64,000 bases of DNA from Pedobacter petrophilus (GCF_009674725.1 NZ_WKKH01000001.1:124001-188000); one strand, 5' to 3'. Positions 7,205 to 16,827 are shown, counted from the first letter of the stretch. Notes: generated by a model from the letters alone, not told the origin. Made by a program: numbers and translations.

Positions 7205-8218
7205 TTGGCTCAAGAAGAACAAAACAACCGCAAAGAAAAAAGCGAGTTACACCCACGCAACAAACACCGTTCGCGTTACAATTTCAAACAACTTATCTCC
7301 ACCTCCAAAGAATTAAAACGTTTCGTTTTCAAAAATGAACACAACGATGATTCTATCGATTTTGCAGATCAAAATGCAGTTAAAGCATTAAATAGGGCGT
7401 TATTAAAATATTTTTACAACATTTCCCAGTGGGATATTCCCCAGGATTTCCTTTGTCCGCCTATTCCGGGCAGGGCTGATTACATCCATTACGTTGCCGA
7501 TCTTTTAGGTTCAAGCGCAAAGGGCAAAATCCCAAAAGGAAACAAAATAAACGTGCTTGATATTGGTGTTGGCGCAAATTGCATCTATCCAATTGTTGGT
7601 CACCAGGAATACGGATGGACCTTTGTTGGTTCTGAGATTGATCCGCTTTCGGTAGATTCTGCCAAACGTATTGTAGAAGCGAACAAAGAACTGCAGGGTG
7701 CAGTAGAAATTCGCCAGCAATCATCAAAACTAGGTATTTTTAGAGGTATTGTTGGCGCAAGAGAACGGTTTGATGCCGTGGTTTGTAACCCACCATTCCA
7801 TTCCTCGTTAAAAGAAGCTGAGCAGGGAACCCGTCAGAAATGGCGCAACCTGGGAGGCAATGAAAAAGAAGTAAAACACGTATTAAATTTTGGTGGTAAC
7901 AAAGCAGAACTTTGGTGCCCTGGCGGTGAACGTGCATTTGTAGAGCAAATGATTATCCAAAGTGCTCAAATAAAAGACCAGGTGTTGTGGTTTACTTCAT
8001 TGGTGTCTAAAAGTGCAAATTTGAAAAGTATTTATAATGCATTGGTAAAATCAGATGCTTTCGAAGTACGCACCGTACAAATGAGCCAGGGCCAAAAAAT
8101 CAGTCGTTTTGTAGCCTGGACTTTTAAGGATGATGAAGCACAGGCTGAATGGGCAAAGGGATGGAGAACTGAGCCGAAACCTAAAGTTGAAAAAACGGAA
8201 AAATCAGAAGCTAAATAA
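7205..8218 (+). CDS. rlmF: 23S rRNA (adenine(1618)-N6)-methyltransferase RlmF
   Basis: RlmF methylates A1618 of 23S rRNA using S-adenosylmethionine. The 337-residue protein contains the family block LHPRNKHRSRYNF near the N terminus, a DIGVGANCIYP cofactor motif and the amino-methyltransferase motif NPPF near residues 195-198. A Lys/Glu-rich tail ends the protein. The start is TTG at 7205; the only nearby ATG (7170) is out of frame, so the N-terminal 15 or so residues are less certain. A heptamer array and a -7 box lie upstream, and a strong terminator shared with the convergent cupin gene lies downstream. Confidence 0.93.
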   Translation: MAQEEQNNRKEKSELHPRNKHRSRYNFKQLISTSKELKRFVFKNEHNDDSIDFADQNAVKALNRALLKYFYNISQWDIPQDFLCPPIPGRADYIHYVADLLGSSAKGKIPKGNKINVLDIGVGANCIYPIVGHQEYGWTFVGSEIDPLSVDSAKRIVEANKELQGAVEIRQQSSKLGIFRGIVGARERFDAVVCNPPFHSSLKEAEQGTRQKWRNLGGNEKEVKHVLNFGGNKAELWCPGGERAFVEQMIIQSAQIKDQVLWFTSLVSKSANLKSIYNALVKSDAFEVRTVQMSQGQKISRFVAWTFKDDEAQAEWAKGWRTEPKPKVEKTEKSEAK

Positions 8219-8235
8219 ACAAATGATTAGAAAGC

Positions 8236-8272
8236 AAAGCCGGATTAACGTAAAGTTAGTCCGGCTTTTTTA
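8236..8272. terminator. Bidirectional terminator between rlmF and cupin gene
   Basis: A 12-bp stem with one mismatch (8236-8247 with 8257-8268, core AAGCCGGA/TCCGGCTT) is followed by a T run on the plus strand and preceded by A-rich bases. The T run overlaps the stop codon of the convergent cupin gene. Confidence 0.8.
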
Positions 8273-8692
8273 TTTCTTTTCGTAAACGATTATAATTACT
8301 AAATCATCGTCAGCACTTGGCGCAATGCCATGCGAACTTCCGGGGCGGGTTAATATGGCATCTCCAGGTTTAACAGGAAAGGTCTTACCATTCATTTGCA
8401 TTTTTCCGCTACCGCTAACTACATAATATATTTCATCTTCTTGCTGCAGGTGGTAGCCGATGGAAGATCCCGGTTTTAAAATTCGCTTTTTAAATACAGT
8501 TTTGAGGTTTTTAGCTCCGCTGAAAAAATTGAATCCAACCGTTTCCCCGCCGCCCTGATGGGTTCCAGGTTCTTTCTTAGTAACGTCTACGTCATTCTGT
8601 AAAATGTATTTACTCGTATCAACATCTTGTGCCTTTACACAGATTGTCGATAGAATCATCAAAACTGAAGCTGTTATAAGTTTAACTTTCAT
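8270..8692 (-). CDS. Secreted cupin-domain protein
   Basis: I place the start at the ATG at 8692, which opens a signal peptide (MKVKLITASVL... ending V-K-A-Q), rather than at 8764, where 24 extra residues would precede it. The mature protein of about 120 residues is a single cupin barrel. Motif 1 is represented by GYHLQQEDEIYYVVSG and motif 2 by PGDAILTRPGSSHG, with His and Glu positions that can bind a metal. The substrate is unknown. The gene is convergent with rlmF. It may be an exported small-molecule-binding protein or dioxygenase-like enzyme; the sequence does not decide. Confidence 0.75.
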   Translation of the reverse strand: MKVKLITASVLMILSTICVKAQDVDTSKYILQNDVDVTKKEPGTHQGGGETVGFNFFSGAKNLKTVFKKRILKPGSSIGYHLQQEDEIYYVVSGSGKMQMNGKTFPVKPGDAILTRPGSSHGIAPSADDDLVIIIVYEKK

Positions 8693-8941
8693 GGGCTGAT
8701 TAATGGTTTGGATTAAAGTTACAAACTCTTTTGTCCAGTTCACTCTTTGAGGAACGGACTTCAATTTTTAATCAATGTAATGATTTCGGATTACAAACCT
8801 AATCATATCGCATTAGCATACCAGGATTACAGTGCTGGTAACTTTGGTATGAAAAAGATAAGGGATAAGACAGATTGCAGTGGTCATAATGCAGTTCCTT
8901 ACATTTTACTGAAAAAACGCGGCAAATAATATGGTTTTGGG

Positions 8942-8972
8942 TTGGACTTTCCACTCCAAAATATTAGATTTG
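8942..8972 (+). promoter_or_regulatory. Promoter for sucD
   Basis: TTG at 8942-8944 is followed after 20 nt by TAGATTTG at 8965-8972, a full match to TAnnTTTG. The start codon is 18 nt further on. Confidence 0.6.
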
Positions 8973-8990
8973 CACAAAAAAAATTGATAC

Positions 8991-9863
8991 ATGAGCGTTT
9001 TAGTAAATAAAGATTCTAAGGTTATCGTTCAGGGTTTTACCGGAAACGAAGGAACTTACCATGCTGAGCAGATGCTGGCCTATGGTACAAACGTAGTTGG
9101 TGGTGTAACTCCTGGCAAAGGTGGGCAATTACATTTAGAGAAGCCTGTTTTTAATACTGTTAAAGATGCTGTTGATCAAACAGGAGCGAATGTATCTATC
9201 ATTTTTGTGCCACCGGCTTTTGCTGCTGACGCAATTATGGAAGCTGCCGAAGGTGGTATTAAAGTAATTGTTTGTATTACTGAAGGTATTCCAACTAAGG
9301 ATATGATTCAGGTAAAAGAATATATTTCTGACCGTGATGTTACTTTGATTGGCCCTAACTGCCCGGGTATTATCACTGCTGATGAAGCTAAAATTGGTAT
9401 CATGCCAGGATTTATCTTCAAAAAAGGTAATGTAGGTGTAGTTTCTAAATCAGGAACTTTAACTTACGAAGCGGTAGATCAGGTTGTTAAAGCCGGTTTG
9501 GGTATCACTACAGCGATCGGAATCGGTGGTGACCCAATTATTGGTACGCCAACTGTTGAAGCGGTAAAATTATTAATGAACGATCCTGAAACTCACGGTA
9601 TCATCATGATTGGTGAAATTGGTGGTGGAATGGAAGCTGAAGCTGCGCTTTGGATTAAAGAACATGGTACTAAACCGGTTGTTGGTTTCATCGCTGGTCA
9701 AACTGCGCCTCCGGGACGTAGAATGGGTCATGCTGGTGCAATTGTAGGTGGTGCTGACGATACAGCTGCTGCTAAAATGAAAATCATGCGTGAGTGTGGT
9801 ATTCGTGTGGTAGAGAGTCCTGCTGAAATTGGTGCTGCAATGGCAGAAGAATTAGCAAAATAA
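8991..9863 (+). CDS. sucD: Succinate-CoA ligase (ADP/GDP-forming) subunit alpha
   Basis: SucD with SucB interconverts succinyl-CoA and succinate in the TCA cycle, conserving energy as a nucleoside triphosphate. The 290-residue length is standard. The CoA-binding N terminus ([12 protein letters not shown]), the IGPNCPG motif and the phosphohistidine site GHAGA (His247) are intact. The gene stands alone with its own promoter and terminator; sucC is not adjacent, which is common in this phylum. Confidence 0.97.
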   Translation: MSVLVNKDSKVIVQGFTGNEGTYHAEQMLAYGTNVVGGVTPGKGGQLHLEKPVFNTVKDAVDQTGANVSIIFVPPAFAADAIMEAAEGGIKVIVCITEGIPTKDMIQVKEYISDRDVTLIGPNCPGIITADEAKIGIMPGFIFKKGNVGVVSKSGTLTYEAVDQVVKAGLGITTAIGIGGDPIIGTPTVEAVKLLMNDPETHGIIMIGEIGGGMEAEAALWIKEHGTKPVVGFIAGQTAPPGRRMGHAGAIVGGADDTAAAKMKIMRECGIRVVESPAEIGAAMAEELAK

Positions 9864-9885
9864 GATTTAAAAATCTCAATATAGA

Positions 9886-9920
9886 AAAGCGTCTCGATTA
9901 AGTTCGGGACGCTTTTTTTG
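9886..9920 (+). terminator. Intrinsic terminator after sucD
   Basis: A 13-bp stem (9886-9898 with 9905-9917, core GCGTCTCGA/TCGGGACGC, one G-T pair) is followed by seven Ts. Confidence 0.88.
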
Positions 9921-10020
9921 TAATAACTGAAAATAAATTGCCAGGTAAATATAGAAATTATGGTAAAGAAAAGGGAAAGAATTTTAGAATTTTGATTAGA
10001 TTAGTTTCAAAATTATCAAT

Positions 10021-10413
10021 ATGGATTATAGAATAAAACAAGATAATTTTCCCTATAAAAATGAAACTGATTTAATTATTAATGCGGCGATAGATGTTCA
10101 CAAAGATTTAGGTTGTGGTTTTCTGGAGATTGTTTATAAAGATGCACTTTGTATCGAATTAGAAAGCAGAGGTCATCATTACGAACGAGAGAAGCGTTAT
10201 GCTGTTTATTATAAAGAAATTTTATTACCGCATAGTTTTTATGCTGATTTCGTGATTTTTGATTCGGTTATATTAGAAATTAAATCTAAAAGTGGAATTG
10301 CAAATGAGGATTTGGCTCAGACCATTAATTATTTGAAATGTTCTGAATGTAAAGTAGGGTTAATTTTAAATTTCGGTAAACCAACTTTAGAAATTCGACG
10401 TGTTATTCTGTAA
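10021..10413 (+). CDS. GxxExxY family protein (PD-(D/E)XK nuclease-like)
   Basis: The 130-residue protein carries the defining motif GFLEIVY at residues 33-39 (G-x-x-E-x-x-Y). It also has FYADFVIFDSVILEIKS, which supplies the D...E-x-K pattern of PD-(D/E)XK nucleases near residues 79-93. Family members are small single-domain proteins of unknown cellular role, common in Bacteroidota and cyanobacteria and often scattered near repeats. Here the gene is directly followed by a ~63-bp tandem repeat. Residues needed for metal binding seem present, but activity is unproven. Confidence 0.82.
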   Translation: MDYRIKQDNFPYKNETDLIINAAIDVHKDLGCGFLEIVYKDALCIELESRGHHYEREKRYAVYYKEILLPHSFYADFVIFDSVILEIKSKSGIANEDLAQTINYLKCSECKVGLILNFGKPTLEIRRVIL

Positions 10414-10730
10414 GAAATTAATCCCAAGTATTTAGTGTTTCAGTGGGAAAATATGTCTTTAGCAAATCGCATTTAGTACCTACATTCCGTGCCTTCCGTG
10501 TTTCCGTGGCAAAAGATTTTTTTAGCAAATCAACTTCAGCGCTACATTCCGTGTTTTCTTTATTTCCGTGGCAAAAGCTTTTTTTGCAAATCAACTTCAT
10601 CGCTACATTCCATGTCTTCGGTGTTTAAGAGGAAAATAAAGATTTAAGTTCATTTATCATCACTTTGTAAACACTATCGCAAACCCCTAAACCATCAAAC
10701 CAAAATCAAATCTATAGCGTATATTGATAC
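10414..10730. repeat. About three tandem copies of a ~63-bp unit (TTCCGTGGCAAAAG family)
   Basis: The stretch between the GxxExxY gene and msrB contains about three copies (10437-10640) of a unit running from TTTCCGTGGCAAAAG through a T run, AGCAAATCAACTTCA and GCTACATTCCGTG. Read on the other strand it shows the CACGGAA-spaced pattern. The outer copies are more diverged. No gene is supported here; the frames crossing it have the period of the repeat. Confidence 0.75.
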
Positions 10731-11234
10731 ATGAAAACGATGTTAAATAAACTATTTTTGATCTCTGCTGTTGTTTTAATAACAGGTCTTTCTGCATGTG
10801 CTCAGAAGCAGGAAAAGAAAGAAAAGAAGCAGGTACAGCAATCAGAAAATATTATACCGAAAAAGAAAATGAACTGGAATCCATTAACACCCGAAGAAGA
10901 GAGAGTAATTGTAAATAAAGGAACGGAATATCCTGGTACAGGTAAGTACGAACACACCACGGATAAGGGTACATATACTTGTAAACGTTGTAATGCTGCC
11001 CTTTACAGGTCTGAAGCAAAATTTGATGCACACTGTGGCTGGCCGGCATTTGATGATGAAATCAAAGGCGCTGTAACCCGTATTCCTGATGCAGATGGAT
11101 CACGTACAGAAATTGTTTGTACAAATTGTAAAGCACATCTAGGTCACGTTTTCGTAGGCGAAGGATTTACCAATAAAGACACCCGTCATTGTGTAAATTC
11201 TATCTCTATGAACTTCGTGCCAGATCAAAAATAA
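10731..11234 (+). CDS. msrB: Peptide-methionine (R)-S-oxide reductase MsrB, lipoprotein form
   Basis: MsrB reduces methionine-R-sulfoxide in proteins. The 167-residue precursor has a lipoprotein signal with lipobox L-S-A-C, then a Lys/Glu-rich linker, so it works on the envelope side. The catalytic domain begins at WNPLTPEEE. It has two zinc-type CxxC pairs (CKRC and CTNC), the HCGWPAF motif, and the catalytic cysteine in RHCVNSISMNF. An electron donor for the exported enzyme is not encoded nearby. Confidence 0.94.
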   Translation: MKTMLNKLFLISAVVLITGLSACAQKQEKKEKKQVQQSENIIPKKKMNWNPLTPEEERVIVNKGTEYPGTGKYEHTTDKGTYTCKRCNAALYRSEAKFDAHCGWPAFDDEIKGAVTRIPDADGSRTEIVCTNCKAHLGHVFVGEGFTNKDTRHCVNSISMNFVPDQK

Positions 11235-11256
11235 GGTGGGTATAGTAGGGTTAGGT

Positions 11257-11290
11257 AAAGGCGTATAGCGAAAGTTGTACGCTTTTTTTT
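11257..11290 (+). terminator. Intrinsic terminator after msrB
   Basis: A short stem, GCGTA (11261-11265) with TACGC (11278-11282), extended by AAA/TTT across one bulged G, is followed by eight Ts. Confidence 0.6.
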
Positions 11291-11411
11291 ATGCGTTTCA
11301 TTTCGTAACTGTTTTCTTGCGTTTCAGCCTGAAAGAGCGGCAAAAGTTGTATTTTTTGCGGGTTGTATCTTGATGGTTTTCACTCGGTTAACCCATCAAG
11401 TTTTCCACAAA

Positions 11412-11442
11412 TTGCTGATTATAAACTAAATGCTTATATTTG
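11412..11442 (+). promoter_or_regulatory. Promoter for the RlpA-like gene
   Basis: TTG at 11412-11414 and TATATTTG at 11435-11442 are separated by 20 nt, a good match to the Bacteroidota consensus. The start codon lies 27 nt downstream. Confidence 0.6.
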
Positions 11443-11468
11443 CAGACTCGATAAAGAAATTTTAGCCT

Positions 11469-11849
11469 ATGAAGTATTTTCTGTTATTAAGTTTTTGTCT
11501 CGTTTTTACACAAGTTAAAGCACAGCGATCCGGACCCTCAAATGATCCGGATAACATCGAAAAAACAGTTCTCGCAACTTATTATCACAGAAAATTCGAA
11601 GGTCGGCGCACCAGTAGCGGTGTAAAATACAGGGCCAAGCAATTAACCGCCGCACACCGCACCTTACCCATGGGAACCTTAATCACGGTAACCAATCCCG
11701 ACAATGGAAAATCAGTCATTGTAAAGGTTAATGATCGTGGCCCATTCTCCAAAAAATTAGCCATAGACCTTTCAGAAAGTGCTGCTAAACAGATTGGTAT
11801 CTACCATAAAGGCATCGCTTCCGTAAACCTGAATTACACCCTCGAATAA
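11469..11849 (+). CDS. RlpA-like septal ring lytic transglycosylase family protein
   Basis: The 126-residue protein has a signal peptide (cleavage near K-A-Q, residues 17-19) and a single double-psi beta-barrel domain. The barrel shows ATYYHRKFEGRRTSSG, the LPMGTLITVTN strand, VKVNDRGPF and IDLSESAAKQIG, all typical of RlpA. In RlpA proteins this domain cuts peptidoglycan glycan strands lacking stem peptides. There is no SPOR domain, so septal targeting is not indicated. The catalytic Asp of VNDRGPF is present. It has its own promoter. Confidence 0.88.
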   Translation: MKYFLLLSFCLVFTQVKAQRSGPSNDPDNIEKTVLATYYHRKFEGRRTSSGVKYRAKQLTAAHRTLPMGTLITVTNPDNGKSVIVKVNDRGPFSKKLAIDLSESAAKQIGIYHKGIASVNLNYTLE

Positions 11850-12293
11850 CCCCTCTTTTTACCTCAAAATCTAGTATAAATTTAAGTTATTAACACTCAT
11901 TTTTGTTTACTAAACCCTTAAAATTAAACAATTAGCTTTTTTTTCGCCCGAAAATGATATTTAGCTGATGCGTTTATCAACTAAAATCAAAGTGATGTTA
12001 ACAACTTTGATTCACTAAACAGGCCGTCCGTATCTATATTTGTTGCTACAAAGTTCTTTAACTTCTTGCACTTGAAAACAAATATAAAAGCTTAGTTTTT
12101 AGTAATTTATAGGTATATCTCTCTGATTACAAATTTAAATTTTCCTAGCTAAAACCTTAGTTGTTCGTCAGGTAAAAGGGTTAGCACTTTCACAACAGCG
12201 TTTTGATAAAAGACATTACAACCACCATTTAAAATTGGCGGATGCGTGCTTTTGTCGGCTCTGATTAAAATAGTAAAAAATAAAGTATCAGCT
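11850..12293. other. Gene-free stretch upstream of nrdB
   Basis: AT-rich DNA with a TATATTTG -7-type box at 12035-12042 but no convincing -33 partner at normal spacing. If it drives nrdB the 5' leader would be about 245 nt, long enough for control of ribonucleotide reductase. I see no NrdR-box pair that I can support. Confidence 0.4.
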
Positions 12294-13265
12294 ATGGAAC
12301 AGGAATTATTGCTACAAGAAAACAAAGATAGGTTTGTGCTTTTGCCGATTAAATATCCGGCAATTTGGGAAATGTATAAAAAAACCGAAGCTAGTTTTTG
12401 GACTGCAGAGGAGATTGATCTTTCTGACGACCAAAAACACTGGGATAATTTAAATGACGGGGAAAGACACTTCATTTCTCATATCCTTGCTTTCTTTTCT
12501 GCTAGTGATGGTATTGTAAATGAAAACCTTGCGGTAAACTTCATGAGTGAGGTTCAGCTGCCAGAAGCGCGTTGCTTTTATGGTTTCCAGATTATGATGG
12601 AAAATATTCATGCTGAAACCTATGCGTTGTTGATTGATACTTACATTAAAGATCCGGAAGAAAAAGATCGTTTGTTCCATGCTATCGATACTGTTCCTGC
12701 AGTAAAGAGAAAAGCAGAATGGGCACTTCGCTGGATAGAAAACGGAACGTTTGCAGAAAGATTAGTTGCATTTGCTGCGGTTGAAGGTATTTTCTTTAGC
12801 GGAAGTTTCTGCTCGATCTTCTGGTTAAAAAAACGTGGTTTGATGCCGGGATTAACTTTCAGTAATGAGTTAATTTCGAGAGATGAAGGTTCGCACTGTG
12901 AGTTTGCCTGTTTATTGTACGGTATGTTAAGCAACAGACTGAGTGAAGAGCAAGTTCATGGCATCATCAGCGATGCAGTAGAAATCGAAAAAGAATTTAT
13001 TACTGAGGCATTGCCTGTTGCGTTAATTGGCATGAATGCAAAACTAATGAGCCAGTATATTGAGTTCGTAGCCGACAGGTGGTTACAGGAATTAGGTTAT
13101 ACAAAAATCTACAATGCAACTAATCCTTTCGATTTTATGGAAATGATTTCATTGCAGGGTAAAACCAATTTCTTCGAGAAACGTGTAGGTGATTATCAAA
13201 AAAGTGGTGTATTAACATCTGCTGATAATAACAAACAGGCATTTTCGTTAGACGAAGACTTTTAA
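12294..13265 (+). CDS. nrdB: Class Ia ribonucleotide reductase beta subunit
   Basis: NrdB holds the diiron-tyrosyl radical used by NrdA to make deoxynucleotides. I choose the ATG at 12294 ([10 protein letters not shown]), not the GTG at 12246, because the extra 16 residues are not family-like. Numbered from that ATG, the metal ligands are visible as Asp42, Glu103, His106, Glu164, Glu198 and His201. The radical tyrosine is Tyr110, so this is a conventional tyrosyl-radical type. The 323-residue length is normal for Bacteroidota. nrdA follows after 152 nt containing two repeat elements. Confidence 0.95.
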   Translation: MEQELLLQENKDRFVLLPIKYPAIWEMYKKTEASFWTAEEIDLSDDQKHWDNLNDGERHFISHILAFFSASDGIVNENLAVNFMSEVQLPEARCFYGFQIMMENIHAETYALLIDTYIKDPEEKDRLFHAIDTVPAVKRKAEWALRWIENGTFAERLVAFAAVEGIFFSGSFCSIFWLKKRGLMPGLTFSNELISRDEGSHCEFACLLYGMLSNRLSEEQVHGIISDAVEIEKEFITEALPVALIGMNAKLMSQYIEFVADRWLQELGYTKIYNATNPFDFMEMISLQGKTNFFEKRVGDYQKSGVLTSADNNKQAFSLDEDF

Positions 13266-13296
13266 GGGTGCTTAAAGCAGAAAGTTTGCCCTTGTC

Positions 13297-13320
13297 GTCA
13301 TTGCGAGGCACGAAGCAATC
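13297..13320. repeat. Interspersed palindromic repeat (ATTGC-GAGGCACGAA-GCAAT)
   Basis: Arms ATTGC (13300-13304) and GCAAT (13315-13319) enclose GAGGCACGAA. This is the widespread GTCATTGCGAGGnACGAAGCAATC type of bacterial intergenic repeat. It sits in the nrdB-nrdA gap. Confidence 0.7.
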
Positions 13321-13370
13321 TTAATTCAACAGATACAACAATAAAATTTTTAACGCGATAAACAAGTCTT

Positions 13371-13396
13371 GATACTTGATACTCGCTACTTGATAC
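13371..13396. repeat. GATACTTGATAC-N4-TACTTGATAC element, copy 1
   Basis: A 26-bp element with two direct TACTTGATAC units separated by 4 nt. A copy with the same architecture and 22 fixed bases lies at 47917-47942. This copy ends 21 nt before the nrdA start codon. Confidence 0.8.
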
Positions 13397-13417
13397 AAAA
13401 TTAAAATCTCATCACAT

Positions 13418-15802
13418 ATGTTCGTACTAAAAAGAGATGGCCGCAAAGAGCCGGTGCAATTTGATAAAATCACAGCTCGTATTCAAAAGTTGTGCTACAG
13501 TCTAAACTCAGACCTTGTAGATCCAATTGATGTTGCAAAAAAGGTAATTGAAGGTTTATATGATGGCGTAACCACATCAGAGTTAGATAACCTTGCTGCT
13601 GAAACGGCTGCATCGTTAACTACAAAACACCCTGATTATGCATTGCTGGCATCGCGTATCGCGGTTTCTAACTTGCACAAAAACACCATAAAATCATTCT
13701 CAGGTACAATGAAAATGTTGTACGAATATTACGACCCGAAAGCACAAAAAGCGGCACCGCTTATCGCTGATGATGTTTTTGAAATTATTGAAAAAAATAA
13801 AGACATTTTAGATAGTTCAATCATTTACGATCGCGATTTTGGTTTCGACTATTTCGGTTTCAAAACTTTAGAAAAATCTTATTTGCTGAAAGTAAACGGC
13901 CAGATTGTGGAACGTCCTCAGCATTTGTTTATGCGTGTATCTGTGGGTATTCACAAAGAGGATATTGAGAGTGCAATCAAAACCTATAACCTCATGAGTG
14001 AGCGTTGGTTTACTCATGCTACACCAACTTTATTCAACGCAGCTACACCAAAACCACAAATGTCATCATGTTTCCTGTTAACCATGCAGGATGATAGCAT
14101 TGATGGTATTTATGATACCTTGAAGCAAACTGCAAAAATTTCTCAAAGTGCTGGTGGGATTGGATTAAGCATCCACAACATCCGCGCAACAGGTTCTTAT
14201 ATTGGTGGAACGAATGGTACAAGTAACGGGATTATCCCGATGTTACGCGTATTTAATGATACTGCACGTTATGTAGATCAGGGTGGAGGTAAGCGTAAAG
14301 GTGCTTTTGCAATTTATTTAGAGCCTTGGCATGCCGATGTTTTCGAATTCCTTGATTTACGTAAAAATCATGGTAAAGAGGAAATGCGTGCACGTGATTT
14401 GTTTTATGCACTTTGGATAAACGATTTGTTTATGCAACGGGTTAAAGACAATGGCGAATGGACATTATTCTGTCCACATGAAGCACCAGGTTTAGCAGAT
14501 TGTTTTGGTGCTGAGTTCGAAGCTTTGTATGCTAAATATGAAGCAGAAGGACGTGGCAGAAGAACAATTAAAGCACAAGAACTTTGGTTTGCTATTTTAG
14601 ATTCGCAAATTGAAACCGGTACACCTTACATGTTGTTTAAAGATGCTGCGAACAGCAAATCTAATCAACAAAATTTAGGTACAATTAAGAGTTCTAACCT
14701 GTGTACTGAGATTATTGAATATACGTCGAAAGATGAAGTTGCGGTTTGTAACTTAGCTTCATTAGCATTACCTCGATTTGTCATTAATGGAAAATTTGAC
14801 CATGATAAATTATATGATGTAACCTATCAGGCTACTTTAAACCTGAATAAAATCATCGATCATAACTATTATCCGGTTCAGGAAGCTGAAAATTCAAACA
14901 TGCGTCACCGTCCGGTTGGATTAGGTGTGCAAGGTTTAGCTGATGCCTTTATTTTATTGCGTTTACCGTTCGAAAGTGATGAAGCAAAACGTTTAAATAA
15001 AGATATTTTCGAAACGATTTATTTCGCATCGATGACTGCATCTCACGATTTAGCAGTGAAAAATGGTCCTTACCAAACTTTCAAAGGTTCTCCATTATCT
15101 AAAGGCCAGTTCCAGTTTGATTTATGGAATGTAACGCCAGATAGCGGAAGATGGGATTGGGATGTATTACGTACGAAAGTAGTGAAAGATGGGGTTTATA
15201 ACTCTTTATTGGTTGCACCAATGCCAACTGCATCTACTTCTCAAATCTTGGGTAATAACGAATGTTTCGAGCCATATACTTCCAATATCTACACCCGTCG
15301 TGTATTAAGTGGAGAGTTTGTAGTGGTAAATAAACACTTATTAAAAGACTTGGTAGCCCTAGGTTTATGGAATAACGATATGAAAAACCAAATCATATTG
15401 GCTAATGGTTCCATCCAGGCTATTCCATCAATTCCAGATTATATCAAAGAATTGTACAAAACGGTTTGGGAAATTAAAATGCGTAACATCATCGATATGG
15501 CTGCCGATCGTGGTGCTTATATCTGCCAATCGCAATCGTTAAACTTGTTCGTAAATGCACCAAATACTTCAAAATTAACTTCAATGCACTTCTACGCATG
15601 GGAGAAAGGATTGAAAACCGGTATGTATTACTTACGTACCCAAGCAGCATCTCAAGCCGTTAAATTTACAGTAGAAAACCAGGGCGGCAAAGCAATCGAA
15701 GCTGTAATTCCTGCAAATATTCCGCAAGACCAGGTTGCAGAAGAAATCGTAGACGGACCAGTTTGTTCTATGGAAGAAGGTTGCATTAGCTGTTCGGGTT
15801 AG
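13418..15802 (+). CDS. nrdA: Class Ia ribonucleotide reductase alpha subunit
   Basis: NrdA is the catalytic subunit that reduces ribonucleoside diphosphates. The 794-residue protein opens with an ATP-cone ([17 protein letters not shown]), the activity-control domain. The active-site cysteines are near residue 217 (SSCFLL), 428 (NLCTEI, with the catalytic Glu two residues on) and 444 (VCNLAS). The substrate-binding [10 protein letters not shown] block is near residue 616. The C-terminal redox pair is Cys789 and Cys792 (CISC), used for re-reduction by thioredoxin or glutaredoxin. It is downstream of nrdB and ends with a strong terminator. Confidence 0.96.
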   Translation: MFVLKRDGRKEPVQFDKITARIQKLCYSLNSDLVDPIDVAKKVIEGLYDGVTTSELDNLAAETAASLTTKHPDYALLASRIAVSNLHKNTIKSFSGTMKMLYEYYDPKAQKAAPLIADDVFEIIEKNKDILDSSIIYDRDFGFDYFGFKTLEKSYLLKVNGQIVERPQHLFMRVSVGIHKEDIESAIKTYNLMSERWFTHATPTLFNAATPKPQMSSCFLLTMQDDSIDGIYDTLKQTAKISQSAGGIGLSIHNIRATGSYIGGTNGTSNGIIPMLRVFNDTARYVDQGGGKRKGAFAIYLEPWHADVFEFLDLRKNHGKEEMRARDLFYALWINDLFMQRVKDNGEWTLFCPHEAPGLADCFGAEFEALYAKYEAEGRGRRTIKAQELWFAILDSQIETGTPYMLFKDAANSKSNQQNLGTIKSSNLCTEIIEYTSKDEVAVCNLASLALPRFVINGKFDHDKLYDVTYQATLNLNKIIDHNYYPVQEAENSNMRHRPVGLGVQGLADAFILLRLPFESDEAKRLNKDIFETIYFASMTASHDLAVKNGPYQTFKGSPLSKGQFQFDLWNVTPDSGRWDWDVLRTKVVKDGVYNSLLVAPMPTASTSQILGNNECFEPYTSNIYTRRVLSGEFVVVNKHLLKDLVALGLWNNDMKNQIILANGSIQAIPSIPDYIKELYKTVWEIKMRNIIDMAADRGAYICQSQSLNLFVNAPNTSKLTSMHFYAWEKGLKTGMYYLRTQAASQAVKFTVENQGGKAIEAVIPANIPQDQVAEEIVDGPVCSMEEGCISCSG

Positions 15803-15877
15803 CAGGAACAAAGATTAAGGAGCAAAGCTGAAAGACTAAAGCGGAAAGCATTAGTTCATCATAAAGCAATAATATAG

Positions 15878-15916
15878 ATAAGGTTTTGGGCAAACGCTCA
15901 AAACCTTATTTTTTGT
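15878..15916 (+). terminator. Intrinsic terminator after nrdA
   Basis: An 11-bp perfect stem (15878-15888 with 15899-15909, ATAAGGTTTTG/CAAAACCTTAT) is followed by a TTTTTT run. Confidence 0.88.
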
Positions 15917-15919
15917 TTA

Positions 15920-15927
15920 TACTTTTG
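15920..15927 (+). promoter_or_regulatory. Candidate -7 box for the Cys-rich small protein
   Basis: TACTTTTG fits TAnnTTTG, 33 nt before the start codon and right after the nrdA terminator. Confidence 0.4.
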
Positions 15928-15960
15928 TAATACATAGGTTTACCTTAAACCTTTCATCTT

Positions 15961-16182
15961 ATGCCTTCAACCTTAAAACATAGCAAACACGAAATCATTC
16001 CTTGCGAAAGATGTGGAACGGCTATTGAGTGCAAGGCGAATTCTTATACCAAATGTCAATGTAGTGTGGTTCAGTTAAGCATTAACGAAGTGCAATATAT
16101 TTCAGAATTGTATGATGGTTGCCTCTGTGCGAAGTGTCTGTTCGAATTGCAACAAGAATATCGGGAGGAAATTGGGGTTTGA
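15961..16182 (+). CDS. Small cysteine-rich CWC-family protein
   Basis: The 73-residue protein has eight cysteines in the order CERC, C, CQC, CLCAKC, a spacing like the cysteine-rich CWC family (putative zinc- or metal-binding proteins of unknown role). It has no signal peptide. Its own -7 box separates it from nrdA. The C-terminal CLCAKCLFELQQEY is the most family-like part. The family label is fairly likely; no function is claimed. Confidence 0.7.
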   Translation: MPSTLKHSKHEIIPCERCGTAIECKANSYTKCQCSVVQLSINEVQYISELYDGCLCAKCLFELQQEYREEIGV

Positions 16183-16827
16183 AACTAAGGTGTTTTATTG
16201 CTCAGATAACATGCTACAAGTCTTTTAAAATAACCTGAAAAGCAAGTTTCTGTGCCTTTCGGTTGCTGCAGCCCCGCCATTCATTTCAATCTTTAAACAA
16301 CTCCTGTAATTCGGAGGAACGAAGAATCGGTTCCATCGGTTGCAGGTTCTTCTTTCCTCAGCATTACAGTATATTTAGGGTTGCTGCAATTAAAGTATTT
16401 CCATTACTGTCGGGTTTGGAAAACTTCTTTCGATGTTTTTAGGAAAGTAAAAATCCCTCCTGAGTTTACATTATTCCGCTGGTTGGAGCCAAATGGCGAT
16501 AAAATGCGATATGTTTATGCAGTTCGCTATTTATTGCGGGCCGGTTTAGCTACCTGAATAATTAAAGGAAAGGACATCGGATTTAACCTAATTTTCTTAA
16601 AAAATCCAAATAAATTTAGAAACTGTTCAAATGTCGATTTGTAATTAATGATGTGGCGTTTGGGTACCATATTCTATGGCAACAGCCGGGATACGTATTT
16701 CCAAGCACCTTAATAAATTTATATAACAAAAAAAACAGGATTATATTTTTCATTGCAATGTTAACGGTTATAGCAATCACGCGATGTCTTAAGTATGTGT
16801 GCAAGGTTTTTTCAAAAAAAAATATGA
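16183..16827. other. Gene-free stretch with degenerate repeats
   Basis: No supported gene. It holds a degenerate relative of the GAGGnACGAAG palindrome at 16309-16327 (ATTC...GAGGAACGAA...GAAT). It also holds a 29-nt block at 16549-16577 (GCTACCTGAATAATTAAAGG...) that recurs with few changes at 17810-17837, so two copies flank the lipoprotein gene at 16828-17574. Some C/T-rich sequence near 16255-16290 resembles 30430-30490. Confidence 0.5.

Noticed and set aside
8747..8929. 60-codon frame on the plus strand upstream of sucD
   Set aside because: No family signal, no signal peptide or membrane pattern, and its end abuts the sucD promoter region; taken as chance.
10443..10628. Plus- and minus-strand frames of about 60 codons
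   Set aside because: They arise from the ~63-bp tandem repeat, whose period is a multiple of three in places.
12246..12293. GTG start giving nrdB 16 extra residues
   Set aside because: The extension is not family-like, and the ATG at 12294 gives a normal NrdB N terminus.
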